64,000 nt of DNA from Halieaceae bacterium UBA5044. Lineage in GTDB: Bacteria > Pseudomonadota > Gammaproteobacteria > Pseudomonadales > Halieaceae. Location: assembly GCA_002416125.1 (NCBI GenBank), contig DIBU01000006.1:62001-126000 (forward strand), in the 5' to 3' direction. A program made the translations under genes and the position numbers. The notes under the pieces are model-generated. The model made no database searches and was not told the DNA's origin. It worked only from the letters and a program-made list of their open reading frames with translations. Below, one piece after another: positions 35,834 through 44,716 of the stretch (position 1 is its first letter; each line of letters opens with the position of its first letter).

Positions 35834-36606
35834 AATTCATCTTTCCACGATCGGAGCGCGGCAAAGACCGACTCGGGCGCGTCGCCCTGCCATTTGCCCT
35901 GGCGCTTGAGTGAGGCAATCAGAGCGGGTTCCGCACAGCGTAAAAACGGATTGGTGGCGCGCTCAACGGCGATGGAAGACGGCACCGTAGGCTCGTTCTG
36001 TGCCCGTTGCCGGGCGACGACACGGCTGCGCTCAGCCAGCGTCGCATTATCCGGCTCGGCCGCAGTGGCAAAGCGCAGATTCGCCTGTGTGTATTCATGC
36101 GCGCAGTACACCCGGGTATCGGCGGGCAGGGCTGCCAGGGCGCTGAGGGAGGCGTGCATGACGGGTGCAGTCCCTTCAAACATGCGCCCACAGCCCCCCG
36201 CAAACAGGGTATCCCCACAGAATAACAGCGGTGGCGACGCGTCGACGGCGGCGCTGACGTAGGCGATGTGATCGAGGGTGTGGCCCGGAACGGCCATGAC
36301 CTGGAACGTCCGGCCCAGCAGGTCCAGAGTATCCCCCGCGCTGACAGGGTGTGTGATGCCGGCAATGGCGGGGTTCTCCGGGCCGTACACGCGGGGCTGC
36401 GCGTGCGTCAGCAGGGCGGACAGCCCACCAACGTGGTCGAAATGGTGGTGGGTGACAAGAATGGTGGTCAACTGCAGCCCGCGCTGTTGCAGCACCCTGA
36501 TAACGGGCTCGGCATCGCCGGGGTCTACCACGGCACAGGTGGTGCCATCGTGCAGTAGCCAGATGTAGTTATCGTTGAAGGCCGGTATCGGTTCAATTGT
36601 CAGCAT
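35830..36606 (-). CDS. gloB: Hydroxyacylglutathione hydrolase (glyoxalase II)
   Basis: 258 residues, metallo-beta-lactamase fold. The binuclear metal motif THHHFDHVGG is near residue 52, with further ligand His in PGHTLDH and the Asp in FCGDTLF. It hydrolyses S-lactoylglutathione to D-lactate in methylglyoxal detoxification. Starts MLTIEPIPAFNDNYIW, the standard GloB opening. Divergent from the yafS-like methyltransferase gene, and coupled to mltD downstream. Confidence 0.96.
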   Translation of the reverse strand: MLTIEPIPAFNDNYIWLLHDGTTCAVVDPGDAEPVIRVLQQRGLQLTTILVTHHHFDHVGGLSALLTHAQPRVYGPENPAIAGITHPVSAGDTLDLLGRTFQVMAVPGHTLDHIAYVSAAVDASPPLLFCGDTLFAGGCGRMFEGTAPVMHASLSALAALPADTRVYCAHEYTQANLRFATAAEPDNATLAERSRVVARQRAQNEPTVPSSIAVERATNPFLRCAEPALIASLKRQGKWQGDAPESVFAALRSWKDEF

Positions 36607-36656
36607 GGACGACGTTCAAAACCCCTTCAAATGCATTAACATGGCCGCTCAATGAA

Positions 36657-37442
36657 ATGAGAGCCGGTCAACGGCCATGGGAACTGATGCGCGAGTGTAG
36701 CGACATTTCGGCCGAACTGGAATCCTGGTATGGCAGGGAAACAAACCGCCGCCTGCACGCTGCGGTAAACAGCGCACTGGAGCCCCTGTTGGAAACCGCT
36801 TTCGGCTACCATTTGCTGCAGATTGGCCAGAGCCGGGGGCAGCCGCTCTATGCGGGTAGCCGCATCGGTCACTGCGCCTATCTGGCGCCTGAGGCGGGCG
36901 CGGGCGTTTCCGTGGTGGCCCGCCATGACGAATTGCCGGTCGAGAGCGACAGTGTCGATGTCGTTATCGCCCATCACTGCCTGGATTTCACCGAGCGCCC
37001 ACACGAAGTGCTGCGCGAGTTGCACCGCGTGCTGACCCCCCACGGCCAGCTGTTCCTGCTCGGATTCAACCCGCTCGCCCCCGGTTGTGGCGCGCGACGC
37101 CTGCGCGGTCTCGCAGGCCATCCCCTGTGGCAGGGCCTGTCTCCCGTGAGTGCGCACCGGCTGCTCGACTGGCTGCGCCTGCTGGGCCTGGAGACCCAGT
37201 CATCAAGCTACCTGCATCCACTGCCGGTCATTGGCAACGGGCGCCTTGCCCGCTACGCTCGGCGCGTGAATCAGTGGAGCCAGGCAGCGAGTCTGCCCCT
37301 GGGCGAGCTGTACCTCGTGCACGCCATCAAGCAGGTGGGCGGGCGTGTGCTGCCGGTACGCCGGGCACGGCCCAGTGCGCGTTTGATCGGACTGGCGGTA
37401 CCCAGTCCTGCCGCCGCACCGCGCGGGGATCACGCGGCGTGA
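36657..37442 (+). CDS. YafS-like SAM-dependent methyltransferase
   Basis: About 261 residues. The class I methyltransferase fold is seen in FGYHLLQIG, DELPVESDSVDVVIAHHCLDFTERPHEVLRELHRVLTPHGQLFLLGFNP. The gloB-yafS-rnhA-dnaQ order is conserved in gammaproteobacteria. Substrate unknown. The frame is open from 36597, overlapping gloB; I prefer ATG 36657, with ATG 36687 (GGGA eight bases upstream) also possible. Its stop overlaps the rnhA GTG. Confidence 0.85.
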   Translation: MRAGQRPWELMRECSDISAELESWYGRETNRRLHAAVNSALEPLLETAFGYHLLQIGQSRGQPLYAGSRIGHCAYLAPEAGAGVSVVARHDELPVESDSVDVVIAHHCLDFTERPHEVLRELHRVLTPHGQLFLLGFNPLAPGCGARRLRGLAGHPLWQGLSPVSAHRLLDWLRLLGLETQSSSYLHPLPVIGNGRLARYARRVNQWSQAASLPLGELYLVHAIKQVGGRVLPVRRARPSARLIGLAVPSPAAAPRGDHAA

Positions 37443-37912
37443 AGCAGGTGGATATCTTTACCGACGGCGCCTGCCGCGGGAATCCCGGACCCGGCGGTTG
37501 GGGAGCGTTGCTGCGCTTTGCCGGCCGCGAGCGTCACCTGTACGGTGGGGCCCGGGATACGACCAATAACCGTATGGAATTGCAGGCTGCCATCGAAGCG
37601 CTGCGCGCCCTCAAGGAGCCCTGCGAGGTCAACTTGACGACGGATTCCGTGTACGTCCGCGACGGCATTACCAAGTGGCTGCCAAACTGGAAGCAGAAGG
37701 GCTGGAAAACCGCCGCCCGGCAGCCGGTGAAAAACGTCGACCTGTGGCAGGCACTGGATGAGCAGAACCAGCGTCACCGCATTCACTGGCACTGGGTAAA
37801 GGGCCACAGCGGGCACCGGGAAAACGACATCGCTGACCAGCTCGCCAATCGCGGCATCGACGAGCTGCAGAACGCCGCCGGGGGCGCTGCACAGTGCCTG
37901 GCTGATCGATAA
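37439..37912 (+). CDS. rnhA: Ribonuclease HI
   Basis: 157 residues from GTG 37439, which overlaps the upstream stop (GTGA). All four metal-binding acids are present: Asp in FTDGACRGNPGPGG, Glu in NNRMEL, Asp in TTDSVYV and Asp in GHRENDIADQLA. It degrades RNA in RNA-DNA hybrids. The frame is open well upstream of the start, within the methyltransferase gene, but only this part matches RNase H. Confidence 0.96.
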   Translation: MKQVDIFTDGACRGNPGPGGWGALLRFAGRERHLYGGARDTTNNRMELQAAIEALRALKEPCEVNLTTDSVYVRDGITKWLPNWKQKGWKTAARQPVKNVDLWQALDEQNQRHRIHWHWVKGHSGHRENDIADQLANRGIDELQNAAGGAAQCLADR

Positions 37913-37942
37913 ACACTGAACACGCAATAACGGAAGCACGCT

Positions 37943-38668
37943 GTGAGACTGATCGTACTCGACACCGAGACCACTGGCCTGGAAGTGAGCCAGGGTCACA
38001 GAATCATTGAGGTTGGCTGTGTTGAGCTGGTCAACCGGCGCCTGACCGGCAACCACTTCCACCGCTACATCAACCCCGAGCGTGATATTGACCAGGGCGC
38101 CATCGAGGTGCACGGCATCACCCCCGAATTTCTGGCAGACAAGCCCGTCTTTGCCCAGATAGCTGCTGACTTTCTCGAGTTTGTGCGCGGCGCTGAACTG
38201 ATCATCCACAATGCCCCCTTCGACATAGGCTTTCTCGACGCGGAGCTGCGCCGGCTGGACGAGCAGCATCCGGGGCTGGAACAGCTGTGCACGGTAACCG
38301 ACACCCTGGTAATGGCGCGCAAACGGCATCCCGGGCAGCGCAACAACCTCGATGCCCTGTGCGCTCGCTACACGGTGGACAATTCCCAGCGCGACCTGCA
38401 CGGCGCGCTGCTGGACGCCGAGATCCTGGCCGACGTCTATCTGGCAATGACTGGCGGCCAAACCACGTTTCAGCTCGCTGACCACGGTCCGGGCGAGGAG
38501 GGCGGCAGCGGCAGGCGCGAGGGCATCCAGCGCCTTCCCGCCGACCGCAAGCCGCTGCCGGTCATCGTCGCCAGCGCCGATGAGCTTGCAGCCCACGAGG
38601 CGCAGTTGCAGGCCATCGAGCGCAGCAGCGGCGGCCGCGCCTTATGGCGGGAGGTCTTCCCGGTATGA
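37943..38668 (+). CDS. dnaQ: DNA polymerase III subunit epsilon (proofreading exonuclease)
   Basis: 241 residues, like E. coli epsilon. The DEDDh exonuclease motifs are ExoI VLDTETTGL, ExoII IIHNAPFDIGFLDAEL and ExoIII LHGALLDAEILADVY. The C-terminal tail binds the alpha subunit. GTG start, GGAAG eight bases upstream. rnhA and dnaQ are codirectional here with a 30-bp gap, whereas in E. coli they are divergent. Confidence 0.95.
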   Translation: MRLIVLDTETTGLEVSQGHRIIEVGCVELVNRRLTGNHFHRYINPERDIDQGAIEVHGITPEFLADKPVFAQIAADFLEFVRGAELIIHNAPFDIGFLDAELRRLDEQHPGLEQLCTVTDTLVMARKRHPGQRNNLDALCARYTVDNSQRDLHGALLDAEILADVYLAMTGGQTTFQLADHGPGEEGGSGRREGIQRLPADRKPLPVIVASADELAAHEAQLQAIERSSGGRALWREVFPV

Positions 38669-39480
38669 GCATTGAATTCCACAACCAGCCGCCACAGTCT
38701 GTGGAGGAGGCCCTGCATCTGGTGTTTCAGGCAGGCCAGCTGGTCAGCGACATGCGCGCGGAGCCCCTGATGCCCAGGGCCGATCTGCAGCAACAGGGCT
38801 GGGTGGTTGTGCGCGAGCAGTTTCTCGGCTACTGGCACGGGCAGCCCTGTTTCGCCGTGGAGATCGACAGCAGCGCGCAGCCGGACCCGATGCGCTTCGT
38901 ACGCGGCAGCCTGTACCAGCTGCTGGGTCGTGTTGACGACGGGCTCTTCGCGCTGGCCGGACGCGCATCCCAGTTACTCGCCTGGGAACGCGATCATCAG
39001 CATTGCGGCCGCTGCGGCGCGGCCATGACGCTGGATGTGCGTGAGCGCGCCATGCGCTGCCAGCCCTGCGCCACGATCGTCTATCCCCGCATCAACCCCT
39101 GCGTCATCACGCTGGTCACCCGCGGTGAAGAGCTCCTGCTGGCGCGCAACGCGAATTTCCCCGGCCAGATGTACAGCACGCTGGCCGGGTTCATTGAAGC
39201 CGGTGAAAGCGCAGAGGCCACGCTGCACCGGGAAGTCCGCGAAGAAGTGGGTGTAGAGGTCACAAGGCTGCGCTACTTCGGCTCACAGTCCTGGCCATTC
39301 CCCAGCCAGCTTATGCTCGGCTTTTTCGCCGAGTACGCGGGCGGCGATATCGTCTGCGAGCCCGGTGAAATCGCCGATGCACGCTGGTTTCATTACAGTG
39401 CGCTGCCCCAGGTGCCACCCCCCAGCTCCATTGCCGGGCAGCTTATCCGCCACTACATCAGTGAATTGACACGGGAGTAA
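38665..39480 (+). CDS. nudC: NAD+/NADH pyrophosphatase and RNA deNADding hydrolase
   Basis: 271 residues from ATG 38665, overlapping the dnaQ stop. The zinc finger CGRCGAAM...CQPC (about residues 114-134) precedes a Nudix box GFIEAGESAEATLHREVREEVGV, followed by the NudC-specific SQSWPFPSQLMLGF. It hydrolyses NAD(H) to NMN(H) and AMP and removes NAD caps from RNA in E. coli. Confidence 0.95.
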   Translation: MSIEFHNQPPQSVEEALHLVFQAGQLVSDMRAEPLMPRADLQQQGWVVVREQFLGYWHGQPCFAVEIDSSAQPDPMRFVRGSLYQLLGRVDDGLFALAGRASQLLAWERDHQHCGRCGAAMTLDVRERAMRCQPCATIVYPRINPCVITLVTRGEELLLARNANFPGQMYSTLAGFIEAGESAEATLHREVREEVGVEVTRLRYFGSQSWPFPSQLMLGFFAEYAGGDIVCEPGEIADARWFHYSALPQVPPPSSIAGQLIRHYISELTRE

Positions 39481-39484
39481 ACCC

Positions 39485-40540
39485 TTGGAATACCTCTATG
39501 AGTACGGCCTGTTCCTGGCCCAGGCACTGACCTTTGTGGTTGCGGCGCTCTTGCTGGTCGCCGGCGTGGTTGCCCTCGGCCAGCGGCACAAAGCGCGCGC
39601 TGAAGGCCACATCGAAATCCGTAAAGTGAACGAAAAATACCGCGATATCGCCGACGCCATGCGCGCCGCGATGACCGACCCCGCGGCGCAGAAACTGGCC
39701 GAGAAAGCCCGCCAGAAAGCCAGAAAGGCCGAGGCCAAAGCGGCGAAGAAGCGCGCCAAGAAAAAAGAATCTACCGGAGAAAAATCGCGTAACAAGTTGT
39801 TTATACTTGATTTTGACGGGGATATAAAGGCCAGCGCATGCGACCAGTTGCGGGAAGAAATCTCCGCTGTTCTACCGCATGTAGACGAGGGCGATGAGGT
39901 TCTGTTGCGGCTGGAAAGCCCTGGCGGGATGGTCCATGGCTACGGCCTTGCGGCCAGCCAACTGCAGCGGATCACCGCTGCGGGAGCACAATTGACGGTG
40001 GCAGTGGACAAGGTGGCGGCCAGCGGCGGCTACATGATGGCCTGCGTCGCCCAGCGCATCATTGCCGCGCCGTTTGCGGTCCTTGGCTCCATCGGTGTGC
40101 TGGCGCAGCTGCCCAATTTCCATCGTCTGCTGAAGAAGCACGATATCGACTTCGAACTGCTCACCGCGGGAGAGTACAAGCGGACGCTCACGCTGTTTGG
40201 CGAGAATACCGACAAGGGGCGAGAGAAGTTCCTCGAAGACCTGGAACGCACACATGCCCTGTTCAAGGCCTTTGTGACGGAAAACCGACCGGCGCTGGAT
40301 ATCGAGCAGGTCGCCACGGGGGAGGTCTGGTACGGGCGTGAAGCCGTTGCTATCGGGCTGATCGATGACGTACAGACCAGCGATGCCTACGTTCAGGCGC
40401 AGCTGGAGGACCGCGATGTGTTCGAAGTGTCCTGGGTCGAGCGCAAGAACTGGCAGGATAAACTGGGAGTGGCGGCGCAGGGGGCGATTGAGCGCGCGCT
40501 GCTGAAACTCTGGCAGCACAATCGCGGGCCCCACGCCTGA
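39485..40540 (+). CDS. sohB: Protease SohB (S49 family)
   Basis: 351 residues. An N-terminal membrane segment (ALTFVVAALLLVAGVVALGQ), a Lys/Ala-rich charged coiled stretch (about 60-100), then an S49 peptidase domain with nucleophile Ser in VAASGGYMMA (about Ser180) and general-base Lys in GEYKRTLTLFG. Inner-membrane protease facing the periplasm. The start is TTG 39485, preceded by GGGAG; it follows nudC by 4 bp. Convergent with cti, only 9 bp away. Confidence 0.93.
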   Translation: MEYLYEYGLFLAQALTFVVAALLLVAGVVALGQRHKARAEGHIEIRKVNEKYRDIADAMRAAMTDPAAQKLAEKARQKARKAEAKAAKKRAKKKESTGEKSRNKLFILDFDGDIKASACDQLREEISAVLPHVDEGDEVLLRLESPGGMVHGYGLAASQLQRITAAGAQLTVAVDKVAASGGYMMACVAQRIIAAPFAVLGSIGVLAQLPNFHRLLKKHDIDFELLTAGEYKRTLTLFGENTDKGREKFLEDLERTHALFKAFVTENRPALDIEQVATGEVWYGREAVAIGLIDDVQTSDAYVQAQLEDRDVFEVSWVERKNWQDKLGVAAQGAIERALLKLWQHNRGPHA

Positions 40541-40549
40541 ACACGCGTG

Positions 40550-42811
40550 TCAGTAACCCACGTAGCGGTTGTAATCCAGCACGCCCGCAGCCAGCCCGTC
40601 CTGCTCTCGAAACAGCGTATGCAGGCGATCGCTGACCGCCCAGAACCAGGGTGAGTTGCGCCGTACGCCGTAGCGCTGACGCAACAGTCTGAGGTCATCC
40701 TGCGTGCGCAGGGCGAGAATATCCTGGACGAACAGGGGTACCTGCTTTTCGTGCACCTGGAAGAACTGGTTGGGGTGCGCGCCGATCAGGCCGGCAACCA
40801 CCGTGACGGCATCCTCCTCTGGCAGACGTCGCTCGTCTTCCCGGAACAGTTGGGCGATGTTGCTGTAACCGGCATCGTGCAACAGGGTGTAGGCCTCGTC
40901 GCGCCCCGGGCCAATGACGTTGATGAAGCTCACTGCCGGCAGGAAGCTGTTGTGGCTCCCGCGGGCGCTGACCAGTGTGTCGAAGGCGTCGACCATGGCC
41001 GGGCTGGCACTGCGCCGGTAGTCGAAGTTGGCAGCCTCGGCGCCGTGCAGTCGTGCCCGCATCCAGCCGAGGAATTCCGCCTTGGGGTCCGCGGAGCTGA
41101 AAGCCAGCGGCGTCTCCCGCTGCATGGCATCGCTGTGCACAAAGGGGTGCTCACGCGCAGACTCCGGCGCGTCTCTGTACCAGTGCTGCCACAGTGCCTG
41201 GCGCTCGCTGGCTGGCAGAAACATCAGGAAGTTGAGCTCCCCCTCCATGCGCAGGAAGTCCATGTACAGGCGCGACTCCAGCTGGTGCGATGCCGCGCCG
41301 TAGACGTCGAAATTGGCTACCAGCAGGTAATGAATACGTTCCAGTAGCGAATAGGTGATGAACCACGCCGTCTTGGGCGTTTCCCCAATGAACCCCTTGA
41401 CCACTGATGCCGTGTCTACGTGCCGTGCGATGGTCAATGCGGCATTGGGGTTGCTGCCGTCGCCGTCCCAAATGATTTCCAGACCCGGACGCCGGCCCTG
41501 ATCCACATACTGGCGCTCGAGGTACTCGGCCTTGGCGCGCATGTAGCGGTCATGTCCGCGAGCGTAGCGCCGCCACTGCAGCAAATCGATAACCGTGCCC
41601 GTGGTGGCAGCCGGCAGGCGCAGGTTCCGCGCCTCGCGTTCGAGGAACGCGCCGTCCAGTTCCGGGTCGAGTTCGTCGGGGTCCATGAACATGACCCAGA
41701 AGCGGTCATCGATGACGTTCAGCGCAACCTGTCCACGGCAGACCGGACCCTTGATGAAATTCATGATGGTGAATTCGGCTTCCTCGAGCAGGAAGCGATA
41801 GCGCGAGCGCACCGGCAGTGCCGCGAAGGTTTTGAACGGGTTGCCCGCGATCTTTTCATCATAGCCGGGCAGGGTGGCAACAGCATAATCCGGGGCGAGG
41901 AAGAGTGAGCGATACCAGTCGCGGCGTTGCGCATCGAAACGGTAGGGCTGGTGGCTCTTGGCCGCGACCGTGATGGGCAGGCTTTGCAGGCGATAAAAGA
42001 AGGTGGTGCGACCCGGGTCATCGAAGGGGCGGCGGGTCGCCAGCAGGTCGATCGGTTCGCCCGGCGGGCTCGCTGAACGCACCAGCCTGAACCAGCGGGG
42101 CTGCTCCTGCGCCTCCAGGTACAGCGTAGCGAGGAACAGGTGCTCATAGACATAGCGGGCCATCAGTCGTGACCTGTTGTCCTTCCCGTTCAGGAATTGC
42201 TCCCAGGCGGCAATTTCCGACTGCAGTTCAGGCGTCAGTGGCGCCTGCCGGCTTGCCGGTGCACCCGCGTCCAGCCAGCTCACCAATGTGGCGTGTTCGT
42301 CCGGCTGCAGAGCCGGCAGCCCGTAGGGCATACCCCACAGCGGGTAGTCCTCGGCAAACTGGTCAAATTCGTCGGCTTGTACGCACTGTTGATCGCGGTG
42401 CAGCCGGAAATCAAAGCCTTTGGGCATGGGCCCGCTCGCGGGGAGAGGGTTTGCCTGCTTGAGGTCCAGCATGCGCCGCAGCACCCCCCGGGAGGGGTCG
42501 GCGCTGTCCAGCACGGGGTAGAAGCCCTTTTTACGCCAGGCGGCTTCCCCCTGCGCGTCATCAAACAGTCGGGTCAGGTCGCCCGCCAGCAGGCGTGTGG
42601 AGTCGTAGACCAGCGTCTGATTGGCGCCGCGCACCAGCCCCTCGTGGGCTTCCAGCTTGAGCTGGCAGGGTGCGTCATAGCAGGCATGGCACACCACACA
42701 GCGCTGCTCGATAATCCGGTGTGCCCGGTCGGCCAGTACATCTTCCGTGGCTGCCGTCGCGGGCAGCACAGCGAGACTCAGCAGGGCGAGCAGTTTATTG
42801 CGCAGGTCCAC
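40550..42811 (-). CDS. cti: Periplasmic fatty acid cis/trans isomerase (c-type heme)
   Basis: 753 residues from GTG 42811, preceded by GCGAGG. A signal peptide (KLLALLSLAVLPATAA) is followed by the heme c motif CVVCH (Cys38-His42) in CVVCHACYDAPCQLKL, the Cti signature. The enzyme converts cis to trans double bonds in membrane phospholipids to lower fluidity after solvent, heat or osmotic shock. In Pseudomonas and Vibrio it is constitutive. The start overlaps the end of a small membrane-protein gene by 17 bp. Confidence 0.93.
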   Translation of the reverse strand: MDLRNKLLALLSLAVLPATAATEDVLADRAHRIIEQRCVVCHACYDAPCQLKLEAHEGLVRGANQTLVYDSTRLLAGDLTRLFDDAQGEAAWRKKGFYPVLDSADPSRGVLRRMLDLKQANPLPASGPMPKGFDFRLHRDQQCVQADEFDQFAEDYPLWGMPYGLPALQPDEHATLVSWLDAGAPASRQAPLTPELQSEIAAWEQFLNGKDNRSRLMARYVYEHLFLATLYLEAQEQPRWFRLVRSASPPGEPIDLLATRRPFDDPGRTTFFYRLQSLPITVAAKSHQPYRFDAQRRDWYRSLFLAPDYAVATLPGYDEKIAGNPFKTFAALPVRSRYRFLLEEAEFTIMNFIKGPVCRGQVALNVIDDRFWVMFMDPDELDPELDGAFLEREARNLRLPAATTGTVIDLLQWRRYARGHDRYMRAKAEYLERQYVDQGRRPGLEIIWDGDGSNPNAALTIARHVDTASVVKGFIGETPKTAWFITYSLLERIHYLLVANFDVYGAASHQLESRLYMDFLRMEGELNFLMFLPASERQALWQHWYRDAPESAREHPFVHSDAMQRETPLAFSSADPKAEFLGWMRARLHGAEAANFDYRRSASPAMVDAFDTLVSARGSHNSFLPAVSFINVIGPGRDEAYTLLHDAGYSNIAQLFREDERRLPEEDAVTVVAGLIGAHPNQFFQVHEKQVPLFVQDILALRTQDDLRLLRQRYGVRRNSPWFWAVSDRLHTLFREQDGLAAGVLDYNRYVGY

Positions 42812-43013
42812 AGTCACCTCGCTGTATGATGGCGCGGTTGACCAGTGCGTCCTGGTCACCGTTGTCGTCCGCCAGTACAGCAGCGCCGACATCCTGGTTC
42901 AGCGCACTGCACGGGTCCTGCTCCGGCTCCTTGGTCAACCAGTAGAGCACCGCGATGATCAGCAGTCCGGCAACCAGCGACAGCAGGGACAGATACCAGG
43001 GGTTTTTCAGCAT
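42795..43013 (-). CDS. Small membrane protein upstream of cti, 72 residues
   Basis: MLKNPWYLSLLSLVAGLLII... gives an N-terminal transmembrane helix (about residues 6-24), then a Glu/Asp-rich extracytoplasmic tail with two Cys (DPCSALN and RGDCGP) that could form a disulfide. The last codons overlap the cti start by 17 bp, so the two genes should be translated together. No family recognised. An in-frame ATG exists further upstream (MRAIIPLNQPR), giving a longer form; ATG 43013 is preferred because the helix follows at once. Confidence 0.6.
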   Translation of the reverse strand: MLKNPWYLSLLSLVAGLLIIAVLYWLTKEPEQDPCSALNQDVGAAVLADDNGDQDALVNRAIIQRGDCGPAQ

Positions 43014-43044
43014 GTGCAGGCACACTCGGGGTTGGTTCAGGGGG

Positions 43045-43053
43045 ATGATAGCA
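43045..43053 (-). promoter_or_regulatory. Extended -10 for the small gene-cti operon
   Basis: On the - strand TGC followed by TATCAT (43045-43050), 30 bp upstream of ATG 43013. No clear -35, as is common for extended -10 promoters. Confidence 0.4.
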
Positions 43054-43094
43054 CGCATACTACAGCCCCTTCCGCAGCAGACTGCCGGTCCATT

Positions 43095-43721
43095 ATGGAA
43101 TTGACCCATGTTGTCTACAGCCTCGACCTGGTCGGTGTCGGGGTGTTCGCCATCAGTGGCGCCCTGGCCGCCGCGGAAAAGCGCCTCGATATTCTCGGGT
43201 TCCTGCTTTTCGGCACGGTTACCGGCATTGGCGGTGGCACCCTGCGGGACCTGCTGCTGAACACCGGTGAGGTGTTCTGGATCGGCGATACCGCCTACCT
43301 GTGGATGTGCGTCGTGGCGGGGGTTGCCACCTGGTTTCTGGCGCACCTCTTTGTGTCACTGAGCCGTGTGCTGCTGTGGGCGGATGCCCTGGGACTGGCG
43401 CTGTTCTCCGTGCTCGGCACCCAGAAAGCGCTGGCCTTTGATGCGCCAGTGCTGGTTGCCATCGGCATGGGCATGATGACTGCGACCTTTGGATCACTGA
43501 TCCGCGACGGGCTGCTCGGCCGCCCGCCGGTGTTGCTGGAGCCGGATATCTACGTCACCGCGGCTGCCCTGGGGGCGCTGAGCTATGTCGCCCTGGACGC
43601 GCAGCCCTGGGGGCAACAGATCGCGTTGCCGGCGGCTGTGGCGGCGGCCTTCGCGCTGCGAGCCGCAGCCATTCTCTTTGACCTGCGCCTGCCGAAATAC
43701 CAGCCCAGGAATCCGGACTAG
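43095..43721 (+). CDS. TRIC-family cation channel protein (YicG/UPF0126)
   Basis: 208 residues, about seven hydrophobic helices in two repeats. Each repeat has its Gly-rich Arg-Asp element: GTVTGIGGGTLRDLLL and ATFGSLIRDGLLG, the hallmark of the UPF0126/TRIC family. Bacterial members form homotrimeric K+ or other monovalent-cation channels; the physiological role is unknown. I chose ATG 43095 (MELTHVVYSLDLVGVGVFAISGA); upstream codons in frame lie in the promoter region. Confidence 0.9.
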   Translation: MELTHVVYSLDLVGVGVFAISGALAAAEKRLDILGFLLFGTVTGIGGGTLRDLLLNTGEVFWIGDTAYLWMCVVAGVATWFLAHLFVSLSRVLLWADALGLALFSVLGTQKALAFDAPVLVAIGMGMMTATFGSLIRDGLLGRPPVLLEPDIYVTAAALGALSYVALDAQPWGQQIALPAAVAAAFALRAAAILFDLRLPKYQPRNPD

Positions 43722-43727
43722 GTGCGT

Positions 43728-44645
43728 TCAGCCCTTGCCAGTGGGCTTGTTGGGGCCCGCCTGGGAGTCCTTCTCCACGTATTCGATGATCTTGCTGGCG
43801 ATATCGATGCCGGTGGCTTTTTCGATGCCCTCCAGACCGGGAGATGAGTTCACCTCGATGACCAGGGGGCCATGATTCGAGCGCAGGATATCCACCCCGG
43901 CCAAATCCAGCCCCATCACACGGGCCGCCTTGACGGCCAGTCGGCGCTCTTCCGGGCGCAGCTTGATCACCTCTGCGGTGCCTCCGCGATGCAGGTTGGA
44001 GCGGTATTCCCCCTTCACGGCCTTGCGCTGCATGGCGGCGATCACCTTGTCGCCGACCACGAAGCAGCGGATGTCTGAACCGCCCGCCTCGCGGATGAAT
44101 TCCTGTACCAGGAAGTCCGAGCCGATGCCGCGAAAGGCGTTGATCAATGCCTCTGCGGCCTTTTTGGTTTCCGCCAGCAGCACGCCATTGCCGTGTGTGC
44201 TTTCGGTCAGTTTCAGGATCAGCGGGGCGCCGCCCACCGACTCGATAAGTTTGTCGGTGGCGCGCGCCGAGTGCGCGTAACTGGTGACCGGCTGGCCGAT
44301 CCCGCGCCGTGCAAGTAACTGGTGCGCGCGGAGTTTATCGCGCGAGCGGGTGATGGCGATGGATTCATTCAGGGAGTACACGTGTCCCACCTCGAACTGG
44401 CGCAGCACCGCGCAGCCGTAGGACGTGATGCTGGCGCCGATACGCGGGATAACGGCCTCGAAATCCAGCGCCTCGACCCGCTCGGCGGAGTGCTGGTAGA
44501 TGACCGTCGGGTCGTTGGCGGTGATGTTCATGTAGCACTTCAGCACATCAATGACACTGACATCGTGGCCGCGCGCCGCTGCCGCCTCTACCAGACGACG
44601 TGTGGAGTAGAGCCTGCGGTTGCGCGACAGGATGCCAATTTTCAT
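43728..44645 (-). CDS. rimK: Ribosomal protein S6 glutamate ligase RimK
   Basis: 305 residues, ATP-grasp fold. Starts MKIGILSRNRRLYSTRRLVEAA; nucleotide and metal residues lie in LILKLTESTHGNGVLL, FLVQEFIREAGGSDIRCFVVG and PLVIEVNSSPGLEGIEKATG. It adds glutamates to the C-terminus of ribosomal protein S6. It is the classical single-domain RimK, without the RLAN N-terminal domain of the QEGLA-linked paralogues. AAGGG precedes the ATG. Stop is 6 bp from the convergent TRIC gene. Confidence 0.92.
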   Translation of the reverse strand: MKIGILSRNRRLYSTRRLVEAAAARGHDVSVIDVLKCYMNITANDPTVIYQHSAERVEALDFEAVIPRIGASITSYGCAVLRQFEVGHVYSLNESIAITRSRDKLRAHQLLARRGIGQPVTSYAHSARATDKLIESVGGAPLILKLTESTHGNGVLLAETKKAAEALINAFRGIGSDFLVQEFIREAGGSDIRCFVVGDKVIAAMQRKAVKGEYRSNLHRGGTAEVIKLRPEERRLAVKAARVMGLDLAGVDILRSNHGPLVIEVNSSPGLEGIEKATGIDIASKIIEYVEKDSQAGPNKPTGKG

Positions 44646-44716
44646 AGGGTGCCCTTGTGAGCCAGAGGATTTGTTACCGGCCTCTATGATAGCTGGTCTG
44701 GGGCGAGTTTGCGCGG

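Noticed and set aside
43728..44645. RimK as the missing ATP-grasp partner of the QEGLA operon
   Set aside because: It is the classical single-domain S6 ligase, 27 kb away, with no RLAN domain.
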